Assembly: GCA_002290645.2 (NCBI GenBank)
Contig: NMOS02000005.1
Location: forward strand, 25,125-89,124
From: Candidatus Aquirickettsiella gammari
Lineage (GTDB): Bacteria > Pseudomonadota > Gammaproteobacteria > Diplorickettsiales > Diplorickettsiaceae
DNA length: 64,000 nt
Reading direction: 5' to 3'
A program made the position numbers and the translations under genes. The notes beneath the pieces were generated by a model that was not told where the DNA came from, did no database searches, and worked only from the letters and a program-made list of their open reading frames with translations. Every line of letters starts with the position of its first letter. The first letter of the stretch is position 1. Below are positions 55,806 to 64,000 of this stretch, one piece after another.

Positions 55806-57974
55806 ATGAATGATCATTCTCTATTACAGTCTTTAAATGAAGCGCAACAAAAAGTAGTCTCTGCACCACAAATGCATTTACTCGTACTGGCCGGTGCTGG
55901 GAGCGGAAAAACCCGTGTACTGGTCCATCGTATTGCTTGGTTGGTTAACGTCGAAAATATTTCTCCGCATAATATTCTTGCCGTTACTTTCACCAATAAA
56001 GCCGCTGGGGAAATGCGTCATCGCTTAGAGTGTTTACTCGATATTCCCATGAAGATGATGTGGGTAGGCACCTTCCATGGACTTGCCCATCGTTTACTAC
56101 GTCAACATTGGGAAGCAGCTGGTTTGATACAGACCTTTCAAATATTAGATAGTGATGATCAACATCGCATCATTAAACGAATCTTGACGAGCCTTAATCT
56201 TGATGAAGCGCAATGGGCCGCAAAGAAGGTGCAATGGTTTATTAATCAACAAAAAGATGAAGGAATTAGACCCCATCAGATAGCTAATACCCAGGACCCC
56301 TATACGAAAACCTTAATCCGTATTTACCAAGCTTATGAAGATATCTGTGTACGTAATGGTGTCATTGATTTCGCTGAGCTTATTTTACGTAGTTATGATC
56401 TTTTTATTAAAAATCCAGAAATATTACAGCATTATCAAGAACGTTTTCGACATATTTTGGTTGATGAGTTTCAAGATACTAATACTATTCAATATGCCTG
56501 GTTGAAATTATTAGCTGGGGGAAAAAGCTGTTTAATGATAGTCGGGGATGATGACCAATCTATTTATGGTTGGCGTGGTGCTCGTGTAAAAAACATTCAG
56601 GACTTTACACGGGATTTTCCTGAAAATCAGGTCATACGACTAGAGCAAAATTATCGTTCCACGGGTGTTATTTTAGCCGCTGCGAATGCCTTGATTTCCC
56701 ATAATGATGGACGTTTAGGCAAAAAACTCTGGAGCAGTGGAAAACAAGGTGACCTTATATCGCTTTATGGTGCGTTTAATGACCTAGATGAAGCACGATT
56801 TATCGTAAACCAAATTAAACAAGGTCTAAAAAAAGAAATACTTGCCAATGAAGTGGCGATTTTATATCGTTCCAATGCACAATCGCGCGTATTAGAAGAA
56901 GCCTTGATTCAGTCGCAAATACCTTATCGTATCTATGGTGGCTTACGCTTTTTTGAACGGGCTGAAATCAAAGATTCCTTAGCTTATTTACGTTTAATAG
57001 CTAATCGAAACGACGATCCCGCCTTCGAACGCATTGTCAACACACCCACACGTGGTATTGGCGAACAAACCTTACAGATGTTACGGATGGAAGCACGTAC
57101 TGAAGGTATTTCTTTATGGCAAGCCGCCCAACAATTATTAAGCAAGCAAACTTTATCCGGACGCGCCGCGAATGCGCTAACTTTTTTTATCCAATTGATC
57201 GATAAAATGGATGATGAGACAAAAACATTAGCGCTCGCCGAGCAAACAGAACAAGTGCTCTACAGTAGTGGATTATTTACTCATTATCAAAAAGAAAAAG
57301 GCGAGCGTGGTCAAGCACGCATTGAAAATTTGGAAGAATTAATCAATGCTACCCGACAGTTTGTTCCGGAAGATAATAGCATTGCTATTTTATCCTCCTT
57401 TTTAGCCCATGTTGCGTTAGAGGCAGGTGAACACCAAGGTGATAATAATCAAGCTTGTGTGCAATTAATGACCTTACACTCCGCTAAAGGTTTAGAATTT
57501 CCTTGGGTATTTTTATGCGGGATGGAAGAGGGCCTCTTCCCCCATCATATGTCGCAGGAAGAACCGGGTCGCTTAGAAGAAGAACGCCGCTTGTGTTATG
57601 TTGGCATGACGCGCGCAATGCGCAAATTATTCCTAAGCTATGCCGAAATACGGCGCTTACATGGTAGCGAAAGTCACCATAGGCCTTCACGATTTATTGC
57701 TGAAATTCCAAAACAACTCTTAGAAGAAGTTCGCCTCAGAACATCTGTAGTTAGACCGGCGCTGTTAAAACCATCAAGAAATATTCGGCAAAATAATTTA
57801 GTGATAGGGGATACCGGTTTGCGCATAGGACAAATCGTCACTCACCCTGCCTTTGGCGAAGGCACTCTTGTTGATGCCGAAGGTCAAGGCTCGCACACAC
57901 GCTTACAAGTCAAATTTATTAATGCAGGCACAAAATGGTTAGTTGCGAGCTTTGCTAAATTAACAGCGAAATAA
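55806..57974 (+). CDS. uvrD: DNA helicase II UvrD
   Basis: Superfamily 1A 3'-5' helicase in mismatch and nucleotide excision repair. The 722 residues match E. coli UvrD (720). Walker A is LAGAGSGKTRVL (about 28-39), Walker B VDEFQDTN, motif IV QNYRSTG, and motif VI VGMTRA. The C-terminal Tudor-like end is present (about 675-720). The last bases are convergent with the Smr gene. Confidence 0.96.
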   Translation: MNDHSLLQSLNEAQQKVVSAPQMHLLVLAGAGSGKTRVLVHRIAWLVNVENISPHNILAVTFTNKAAGEMRHRLECLLDIPMKMMWVGTFHGLAHRLLRQHWEAAGLIQTFQILDSDDQHRIIKRILTSLNLDEAQWAAKKVQWFINQQKDEGIRPHQIANTQDPYTKTLIRIYQAYEDICVRNGVIDFAELILRSYDLFIKNPEILQHYQERFRHILVDEFQDTNTIQYAWLKLLAGGKSCLMIVGDDDQSIYGWRGARVKNIQDFTRDFPENQVIRLEQNYRSTGVILAAANALISHNDGRLGKKLWSSGKQGDLISLYGAFNDLDEARFIVNQIKQGLKKEILANEVAILYRSNAQSRVLEEALIQSQIPYRIYGGLRFFERAEIKDSLAYLRLIANRNDDPAFERIVNTPTRGIGEQTLQMLRMEARTEGISLWQAAQQLLSKQTLSGRAANALTFFIQLIDKMDDETKTLALAEQTEQVLYSSGLFTHYQKEKGERGQARIENLEELINATRQFVPEDNSIAILSSFLAHVALEAGEHQGDNNQACVQLMTLHSAKGLEFPWVFLCGMEEGLFPHHMSQEEPGRLEEERRLCYVGMTRAMRKLFLSYAEIRRLHGSESHHRPSRFIAEIPKQLLEEVRLRTSVVRPALLKPSRNIRQNNLVIGDTGLRIGQIVTHPAFGEGTLVDAEGQGSHTRLQVKFINAGTKWLVASFAKLTAK

Positions 57975-57985
57975 AACCGTCATTC

Positions 57986-58546
57986 TTAGCGAATTCGGCT
58001 TAACAATACATATAACGCCCCTGTCCCACCATCTCGTGCTTGAGCGGAAGAAAAAGCTAAAATCCATGGAATTTGCGGTAGCCAACAATTGACGCAATTC
58101 TTTAGCTTCGCACCCGATTGACTTAACTGCCCTTTGCCATGAATAATCCGCACACAACGGTAACCTTGCTCGCGGCTGCGAATCAAAAAATTTATCACTG
58201 CTGCACGGGCCTGTTCTACCGTCATTTTATGCAGGTCGAGATAATCTGATTGCCGTATTTGACCCCGTATTAATTGCTTAGTTCGCTTACTTTGTAAACC
58301 TGGCCGGCTAAAATATAGTCTATCTTGTGCTCCTATCGTTTGTTCAACAGGATCAAATAGATACATAGCAGAAATTTGCGCTGCATAATTTTCCGCTTCT
58401 TGTATAGGCTTTGATTTATCCAGCTTAGAAACTATTTTTTTTTGTCGTGGCCTTGCAAGCCTAGATGATTTAGTACGCTTAACATCCTGCATGGCTTTTC
58501 TAAAAAACATTAAGTCATCATCATCAGGCGGAATAAATTTAGTCAT
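57986..58546 (-). CDS. Smr-domain protein
   Basis: A 186-residue protein with a C-terminal Smr domain (about 95-185; LDLHKMTVEQA and RIIHGKG), like E. coli SmrA/SmrB, putative nucleases. SmrB cleaves mRNA at collided ribosomes in E. coli. The N-terminal 70 residues are basic and probably disordered, with the DDDLMFFRKAM segment that is common to SmrA/SmrB-type proteins. Which of the two it represents is uncertain. Confidence 0.85.
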   Translation of the reverse strand: MTKFIPPDDDDLMFFRKAMQDVKRTKSSRLARPRQKKIVSKLDKSKPIQEAENYAAQISAMYLFDPVEQTIGAQDRLYFSRPGLQSKRTKQLIRGQIRQSDYLDLHKMTVEQARAAVINFLIRSREQGYRCVRIIHGKGQLSQSGAKLKNCVNCWLPQIPWILAFSSAQARDGGTGALYVLLSRIR

Positions 58547-58652
58547 TGCAGAAAATTAACCTAGGGTATTGGAGTTGATTACAACATTGCGTAAAAGCAT
58601 TAGAGTAAACTATTATTAACTGTGTTGTTTAAAATTTGACAGGTGAGGTTTT

Positions 58653-59807
58653 GTGTTGTTTTTATTTATTCGTTTATTACGCTTAACTACCACTTTATTA
58701 TTTATAGCGCTAAGTCTTATGGCCTGTAGTAGTCATTCGGTTAGTCGTCATTCGAACATAATACTGTCTAGTAAAAAGAATCTCAGTACGGATGTTGTTG
58801 TACAGCGGATTGCTTTGCTCGTTCCATTACAAGGGCCCTTAGCTAGCATTGGTCAATCAGTAAAACAAGGCTTTTTAGCCGCGGCACAAGAAGCAGGTGC
58901 CGCTCAGCAAGTTATTGTAATAAACACGAGTACTGGGCCTTCTATCCAATCCGCTTACACCCTGGCTTTAGCAAAAAAAGTACAGTTTATCGTAGGACCC
59001 TTACTCAAACCACAAGTACAATTATTAGCTAGTTTACAACCGCGTATGCCTGTTTTAACGCTAAACTATTTAAATTCAGATATTAGTACACCTATTGGAT
59101 TATACCAATTTGGCTTATCTCCTTTAGATGAAGTACAACAAGCAACACAAGTTGCTTGGCAGAAGGGTTATCATTCTGCGCTCATTATTACCACACATGG
59201 CAGCTGGGGCACTCAAATTGGTGAAGCTTTTGCACTGCAATGGCAAACCTTAGGAGGAAAAGTGGTTGACCAAATCGCACTTTCGCAAAACTCTGCTGAA
59301 ACCACTCGACAAATGAGTCGCTTTCTTCACTTCCAAGCACCACATGAACGGCGTACTGATTTCGATGTCATTTTTTTAGCGAGTGGTCCACCAATAGGCC
59401 GTCAAGTGAAACCGCTATTAAAATTTTTCTATGCGGGCGATATTCCTGTTTTTGCAACGGCAGCCATTTACAGTGGAATGCCACAATCGCAACGCTTAGA
59501 TAGCGATCTGAATCAAATTATTTTCTGCGCAGCGCCCTGGTCGCTCGCTAAAAGTAATATCGAACCATTTCTATACCAACAACTAAAAACTGCTGCTCCT
59601 GAATACTTTGGACGTAATAGTAAGTACTATGCGTTAGGCATTGATGCTTTCCATATCACCCAGCAACTAGCGCGCTTAAACCAATCCCCGCAACAAACAT
59701 TGGCAGGTGCAACCGGTTTACTTTCGCTTAACAGCCAACGCCGTATTGTACGTCAATTGCCTTGTGCACAATTTCGTCACAGAAATATAGTCCTTATCGA
59801 TCCATGA
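58653..59807 (+). CDS. lpoA: penicillin-binding protein activator LpoA (LppC), short form
   Basis: Outer-membrane lipoprotein that stimulates PBP1A. The 384 residues start at GTG (AGGTGAGG upstream) with a lipoprotein signal and lipidated C25 (LMACSS). The rest is the LppC periplasmic-binding-like domain (about 55-380). E. coli LpoA is about 680 residues, with an N-terminal TPR domain that is absent here. The order lpoA-yraN-diaA matches the E. coli yraMNO locus, confirming identity. It overlaps yraN by ATGA. PBP1A (mrcA) is in the same window. Confidence 0.9.
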   Translation: MLFLFIRLLRLTTTLLFIALSLMACSSHSVSRHSNIILSSKKNLSTDVVVQRIALLVPLQGPLASIGQSVKQGFLAAAQEAGAAQQVIVINTSTGPSIQSAYTLALAKKVQFIVGPLLKPQVQLLASLQPRMPVLTLNYLNSDISTPIGLYQFGLSPLDEVQQATQVAWQKGYHSALIITTHGSWGTQIGEAFALQWQTLGGKVVDQIALSQNSAETTRQMSRFLHFQAPHERRTDFDVIFLASGPPIGRQVKPLLKFFYAGDIPVFATAAIYSGMPQSQRLDSDLNQIIFCAAPWSLAKSNIEPFLYQQLKTAAPEYFGRNSKYYALGIDAFHITQQLARLNQSPQQTLAGATGLLSLNSQRRIVRQLPCAQFRHRNIVLIDP

Positions 59808-60211
59808 GCGCGCCTATCGATAGAAAAAAATTGGGTAAACAAGCCGAAGACTTAGTGTGCCATTACTTACAAAAACAAAAACTCAAATTAGTCACCCGCA
59901 ATTATAGCTGCCGCTATGGTGAAATTGATCTAATTATGCACGATAAAACAAGCTTAGTTTTTGTAGAGGTTCGTTACCGACAAAATCCCTATTTTGGGAG
60001 TGGTTTAGAGACTATCAATTTGACGAAACAAAATAAAGTAATTAAAACCGCTGAATATTACCTATTAACCCATCATTTATCTGAAAAAACAGCTTGCCGT
60101 TTTGATGTCGTAGGGGTTAAACCTAGCAGCCAGGATTTACGACAAGCAGTTTCTATTTCCAAACTCAGCCGAGCTCAAGTAGAATGGATAAAAAACGCAT
60201 TTTCTAGGTAA
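59804..60211 (+). CDS. yraN: UPF0102 protein YraN
   Basis: A 135-residue predicted nuclease-fold protein (restriction endonuclease-like). The ATG at 59804 overlaps the lpoA stop. Conserved segments are GKQAEDLVCHYL (about 9-20), RNYSCRYGEIDLIM (about 32-45) and FVEVRYR (about 54-60), the E-[D]-ExK-like core of the family. Function is not established. Three bases to diaA. Confidence 0.92.
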   Translation: MSAPIDRKKLGKQAEDLVCHYLQKQKLKLVTRNYSCRYGEIDLIMHDKTSLVFVEVRYRQNPYFGSGLETINLTKQNKVIKTAEYYLLTHHLSEKTACRFDVVGVKPSSQDLRQAVSISKLSRAQVEWIKNAFSR

Positions 60212-60799
<588 letters not shown>

Positions 60800-60898
60800 C
60801 TGTTTAGTGCAATAAGGTTAATTTGAGCTCATTATCCATTAAACATGCTTTTAATTGGGTATTTTCAGTTCCCCGATAGAAACGAAGGTAAAATTTAT

Positions 60899-60929
60899 AA
60901 ATCTTTATTAAGTGAATCATTAAAGATTT
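60899..60929. repeat. 9-base inverted repeat upstream of ygfZ
   Basis: AAATCTTTA and TAAAGATTT, 13 bases apart, in the diaA-ygfZ gap just before the ygfZ ribosome-binding site. AT-rich, no T-run; it could be a weak hairpin or operator. Confidence 0.35.
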
Positions 60930-60949
60930 AATGCACAAGGTTGTACCGT

Positions 60950-61873
60950 ATGATTGAAGCAACAAAAAATAACTGCATAGATCTCTCCGATCTTGGACTA
61001 CTTCAAGTCACCGGTAAGCATGCTAAACAATTTTTACAAGGACAATTGACCTGCAACCTTGAAGAAGTTAATGAGCATCAAACCCGACTCGGTGCACATT
61101 GCGATGTAAAAGGGCGTGTTCAGGCTACTTTTCGCTTATTTTTCTATCAAAACGCCTATTATTTTTTATTACCGCGCCACATGGTCCAACATTTATTAGT
61201 CGCTTTAAAAAAATATGCGGTATTTTCTAAGGTTGATTTAAGCGATGTCAGTGATAATTGGCAAAAAATGGGGGTTTATGGGTCAGGGATAGCGACACTA
61301 CTAAGAACACAGAAACTATATACTAAAGAAGAAAATGGCCTTGTAGCACATGAGCCCACCTTAAGTTTATCGATTCCCGGACCTAGTCCCCGCTTTATTT
61401 TGCTGAGTTCTAGCCACAAATCGATAACCTCTATTGTAACAACTTGCTCGCCGCAAACCCTCAATGATTGGTACTTATTCGATATAATGGCGGGAATCCC
61501 CACTATTTATCCTGAAACAAGTGCCGAATTCACCCCTCATCAGCTAAATTACCCCGCTCTTGGTGGCGTTAGCTTTAACAAAGGCTGCTATATTGGCCAA
61601 GAGATTATTGCCCGTACCCAGTATTTAGGGAAGCCAAAAAGTCGCCTTTATCGAGTGAGTTTTCAAGCCAATAAGCACGCCTTACCAGGCACTTCCCTAC
61701 TAGAAAAAGGTGAACAAACCCGCAAAGGGACTGTCATTATGAGCGCTAAAGACGGTTTTAATCATTATCAAGCCTTGGTTTGTTTGCAAAACCAAGCTAT
61801 TTCTCATACTATCTACCTAGGAAATGCGGAAGCTTCACTCATTAACTTATTAAAGTTACCCTATTCTATTTAA
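60950..61873 (+). CDS. ygfZ: folate-binding protein YgfZ (iron-sulfur cluster repair)
   Basis: Tetrahydrofolate-binding protein of the GcvT-like fold, needed for maintenance of certain iron-sulfur enzymes such as MiaB. The ATG at 60950 follows AAGG at 60937-60940; a TTG at 60941 is less likely. The 307 residues hold the invariant motif KGCYIGQEIIAR near 225-236, with its essential cysteine. Confidence 0.93.
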   Translation: MIEATKNNCIDLSDLGLLQVTGKHAKQFLQGQLTCNLEEVNEHQTRLGAHCDVKGRVQATFRLFFYQNAYYFLLPRHMVQHLLVALKKYAVFSKVDLSDVSDNWQKMGVYGSGIATLLRTQKLYTKEENGLVAHEPTLSLSIPGPSPRFILLSSSHKSITSIVTTCSPQTLNDWYLFDIMAGIPTIYPETSAEFTPHQLNYPALGGVSFNKGCYIGQEIIARTQYLGKPKSRLYRVSFQANKHALPGTSLLEKGEQTRKGTVIMSAKDGFNHYQALVCLQNQAISHTIYLGNAEASLINLLKLPYSI

Positions 61874-61888
61874 CTAAAATAATTAAAA

Positions 61889-62329
61889 ATGAACATTCTC
61901 TTACGAAAAACAACGCTTAGTTTACTTCTGTTATTGGGTATCAGTGTTAGCGCAGCAGCAAATAGCCCTGTTACGAGTAGTAGCACATCGGCTAACCCTA
62001 CTCCTCTGGCGACTAATCCACAAAGTAAAGCCATTGAGTTTGCTCGACAAGCTGGGACTATTGCCGGCGTAGCGCAAGCTTGCGGCCAAAATGTGACGGA
62101 TTTCTCCGCAAGAATTGCTGAGGCAATCAACAAGCTCACTAATAACCCTACGGATATAGCGGGGGCACTGCTTATTTACCAAAGAATAACTCAAGAAGCA
62201 GAAATGACTGAGAAAAAAAACCAAGTTATTCCTTGCCCCAAAGTCCTACAGGATTATCACAATTTACCGATTATGCAACCCGATTATAAAACAACCGTTA
62301 TTGCACAATTAAATTCCTCAGGCTCTTAA
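61889..62329 (+). CDS. hypothetical exported protein, 146 residues
   Basis: A signal peptide is clear (hydrophobic 8-22, cleavage near SAAA-NS). The mature part has a Ser/Thr/Pro linker (24-45), a helical region and two cysteines (in QACGQN near 65 and IPCPKV near 116), which could form a disulfide. No recognised family. It sits 15 bases after ygfZ and may be read with it. A periplasmic location is likely; function unknown. Confidence 0.7.
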   Translation: MNILLRKTTLSLLLLLGISVSAAANSPVTSSSTSANPTPLATNPQSKAIEFARQAGTIAGVAQACGQNVTDFSARIAEAINKLTNNPTDIAGALLIYQRITQEAEMTEKKNQVIPCPKVLQDYHNLPIMQPDYKTTVIAQLNSSGS

Positions 62330-62342
62330 GATTAATAGCCGC

Positions 62343-63614
62343 TTAAGTAGCAAGTTGTTGTGTACTTGGCTCGCGAATAAATAGCAATAAAACGATAGAC
62401 AATAAAACATAAAATGGTAATACCGCTAAGGCACGTCGATAATCCATCATTGAAAAATAGTGAATGCCGGCAATAAGCTGACCATTCCAATTTGAATCTA
62501 ATAACTTGCCAATCAGCGGTTCAGTAATCGCGCTGAAAATAACATCACCGGTATTAATTAAGGCAATTATCGTCGCTGCAACCGTCAATTTATTTAATTC
62601 TCTACCTAGCGCAAATCCGAGCATAAACGCACCGGTACTAAATCCAAATAAAAATAAAAAACCACCCAATAGGTAAAGGGGCAAATTATTTACATAAATA
62701 ATAATTATGATACTAAGTAAAGCCACGCATCCACTTATCAGCATGACGCGACGGCGCTTACCTAAACGATCGGACAATAATCCTAATAAAGGACTACCTA
62801 AAGCCAAGCCTAAAAAAATAAAGGCCACTAAGAAAGCCGCTTGGTTATGTTGCAGCTGATAGGTTTCTTTTAAAAAAGGAATACACCAAAGGCCTGCAAA
62901 CGCATCAATAGGTGAAAAGGCAAGACCACTATATAAGGTAATTAGCCAGTTTTCCTTATTATTCAAAACCTGCCACACATCTTTAAACGAAAATTTAGCT
63001 ATTGTGGTATTTAATCCCACCGCAGCTGGCCTATCACGGACAATCCAATAAAATAAAATAGCTAAAATTAATCCTAAAACAGCACAAAAATTTAAGCTTT
63101 CACGCCAGCCTAAGGTATTGACCGCTAAAGATAAAGGGATCTGACCGGCTATTGCCCCTAACATAGCCGCTGAAGCTAATAACCCTCCAACAAAAGCAAA
63201 CTGGTTTGGCTTAAACCATAGACTCGTCATCTTCATATAACTGACTGTCGCAAAAGCAGCTCCTACACCCATTAAGGTTCGTGCCCAGGTTGCTACCATT
63301 AAGCTATTTGCTTTTGAAAAACTATAAACGCCAGTCGCACAGAGTATCAAAGCGATAGTGGTTAGTAAGCGTGGACTATAGCGATCCAGTAAAATACCTA
63401 CAAAAAATTGTGCAATCAAAAAAGAATAGAAAAAACTCGCGGCTAAATTACCTAAACCTACCCCTTGAATTTGAAACTCTCGCATGAGATCGTCGGTCAT
63501 AATGCTAGGAGAAACTTGTAGTATGTATTTATAGAATAAAAACGATGCCGCTAAGACGATGACTATCCATGGATAAAAACGATGGGCTGTAAAATGTTTA
63601 TTATAAAGATGCAT
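62343..63614 (-). CDS. MFS transporter
   Basis: A 423-residue, twelve-helix major facilitator superfamily transporter. The ATG at 63614 (MHLYNKHF) is chosen because the in-frame TTG upstream overlaps the TTAAGG ribosome-binding sequence. Typical MFS loop features are FVGILLDRYSPR (about 70-81, between helices 2 and 3) and LLSDRLGKRRR (about 275-285). It resembles the organophosphate or sugar-phosphate antiporter branch, but the substrate cannot be named. Convergent with the exported-protein gene. Confidence 0.85.
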   Translation of the reverse strand: MHLYNKHFTAHRFYPWIVIVLAASFLFYKYILQVSPSIMTDDLMREFQIQGVGLGNLAASFFYSFLIAQFFVGILLDRYSPRLLTTIALILCATGVYSFSKANSLMVATWARTLMGVGAAFATVSYMKMTSLWFKPNQFAFVGGLLASAAMLGAIAGQIPLSLAVNTLGWRESLNFCAVLGLILAILFYWIVRDRPAAVGLNTTIAKFSFKDVWQVLNNKENWLITLYSGLAFSPIDAFAGLWCIPFLKETYQLQHNQAAFLVAFIFLGLALGSPLLGLLSDRLGKRRRVMLISGCVALLSIIIIIYVNNLPLYLLGGFLFLFGFSTGAFMLGFALGRELNKLTVAATIIALINTGDVIFSAITEPLIGKLLDSNWNGQLIAGIHYFSMMDYRRALAVLPFYVLLSIVLLLFIREPSTQQLAT

Positions 63615-63712
63615 AGCGCGGCCGAACCTTAACAACTACTTAGCAGCGCATTATGGCACCACTAGCCAAATTTTGCACTCCCTTGCCACCGCTTTTTACT
63701 GCTGATAAATAG

Positions 63713-63742
63713 CGGACATCTAACAAAGTGTCAGGGTATAAT
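63713..63742 (+). promoter_or_regulatory. promoter of tRNA-Arg
   Basis: A consensus TATAAT at 63737-63742, with CGGACA (63713-63718) 18 bases upstream as a -35, positions the start a few bases before the tRNA. The GCGCGC-like discriminator after the -10 fits a stringently controlled stable-RNA promoter. Confidence 0.7.
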
Positions 63743-63754
63743 GAGCGCGCTAAA

Positions 63755-63831
63755 GCCCCGGTGGCACAGATGGATAGCGCGGTCCCCTCCTAAGGGACAG
63801 GTCGCCGGTTCGAATCCGGCCTGGGGCGCCA
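63755..63831 (+). tRNA. tRNA-Arg (anticodon CCT)
   Basis: A 77-base cloverleaf: acceptor GCCCCGG with CTGGGGC (one G-T pair), anticodon stem GTCCC/GGGAC around CTCCTAA (anticodon CCT), T arm GCCGG-TTCGAAT-CCGGC, and an encoded CCA at 63829-63831. Reads the rare AGG arginine codon. Confidence 0.96.
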
Positions 63832-63873
63832 ATACACATCCTTGTTATAATGTAATAAGAACTGATAAAAACT

Positions 63874-63899
63874 GGGTCTTTCCCACTTTAGGGGGCAGA
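63874..63899. repeat. probable terminal inverted repeat of an ISL3-family element
   Basis: GGGTCTTTCCCACTTTAGGG lies just outside the transposase stop codon and has the form of ISL3-family IS ends (starting GGNTCTTT). The other end is outside the window, so this cannot be confirmed here. Confidence 0.45.
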
Positions 63900-64000
63900 T
63901 TAAGCACATAGAACTTTAACTCTTAAGCGGTAGTTTTCAAAATTTTTAAATCCATAAGCGCGACGTTGAATCAATTTCATTTTACGATGAAACCCTTCTG
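63900..64000 (-). mobile_element. ISL3-family transposase, C-terminal end only
   Basis: Minus-strand frame from the window edge to a TAA at 63900-63902. It encodes about 32 residues, including KLIQRRAYGFKNFENYRLRV, the characteristic C-terminus of IS204/IS1001/IS1096/IS1165 (ISL3) transposases. The remainder is beyond the window. It begins about 70 bases after tRNA-Arg. Whether the element is intact is not known. Confidence 0.8.

Noticed and set aside
61870..62224. Two minus-strand frames opposite the exported-protein gene
   Set aside because: The plus-strand frame has a clear signal peptide and operon-like spacing; the opposite frames have neither.

Overview
This is an AT-rich stretch of gammaproteobacterial chromosome. 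It carries conserved housekeeping blocks in the usual gammaproteobacterial order: ypjD/CNNM-type gene – ffh – rpsP-rimM-trmD-rplS, divergent mrcA and pilMN(OP)Q, dprA-topA, holC-valS, and lpoA-yraN-diaA. Small size reductions, orphan small proteins, an AT-hook protein and a probable CsrA-sponge RNA suggest a host-associated member of the Legionellales (Coxiella/Rickettsiella-like). That placement is inference from gene content and style; no rRNA or marker comparison was possible.

Layout: 1-6410, LPS export (lptF partial, lptG), NAD synthesis (nadE), outer-membrane assembly (bamD), rluD-pgeF. 6424-12470, CNNM/CorC-like membrane protein, half-length YpjD-like protein, ffh and the rpsP-rimM-trmD-rplS operon ending in a strong terminator. 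12525-20153, ogt, an intergenic region with a probable RsmY/RsmZ/CsrB-type RNA, comEC, pit, dapE, an L,D-transpeptidase and an AT-hook protein. 20405-36539, gltA, rluC, adk, PolB-like exonuclease-rlmD-dacB, relA, xseA, topA, dprA, ppa, hinT and a VirB1-like protein lacking its expected catalytic glutamate. 36553-45753, holC-valS, dnaQ-nhaA, hemE, a FUSC protein and three orphan proteins. 45831-52321, the type IV pilus assembly operon (with a PilO-PilP fusion) divergent from mrcA. 52944-55656, a TPP riboswitch controlling a ThiZXY-type thiamine-precursor importer. 55806-63614, uvrD, Smr protein, lpoA-yraN-diaA, ygfZ, a secreted orphan and an MFS transporter. The end holds tRNA-Arg(CCT) beside the tail of an ISL3-family transposase.

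How the parts relate: ComEC, DprA and PilM/N/OP/Q are all parts of natural DNA uptake, so the lineage kept much of a competence apparatus. PBP1A, LpoA, PBP4 and an L,D-transpeptidase represent peptidoglycan metabolism. RelA and the CsrA-sponge-like RNA point to a starvation-linked lifestyle switch as known in Legionella and Coxiella.

No CRISPR array, prophage or defence island is visible. The strongest candidates for new description are the GGA-hairpin RNA (about 13220-13428), the PilO-PilP fusion, the degenerate VirB1-like protein and the AT-hook protein.
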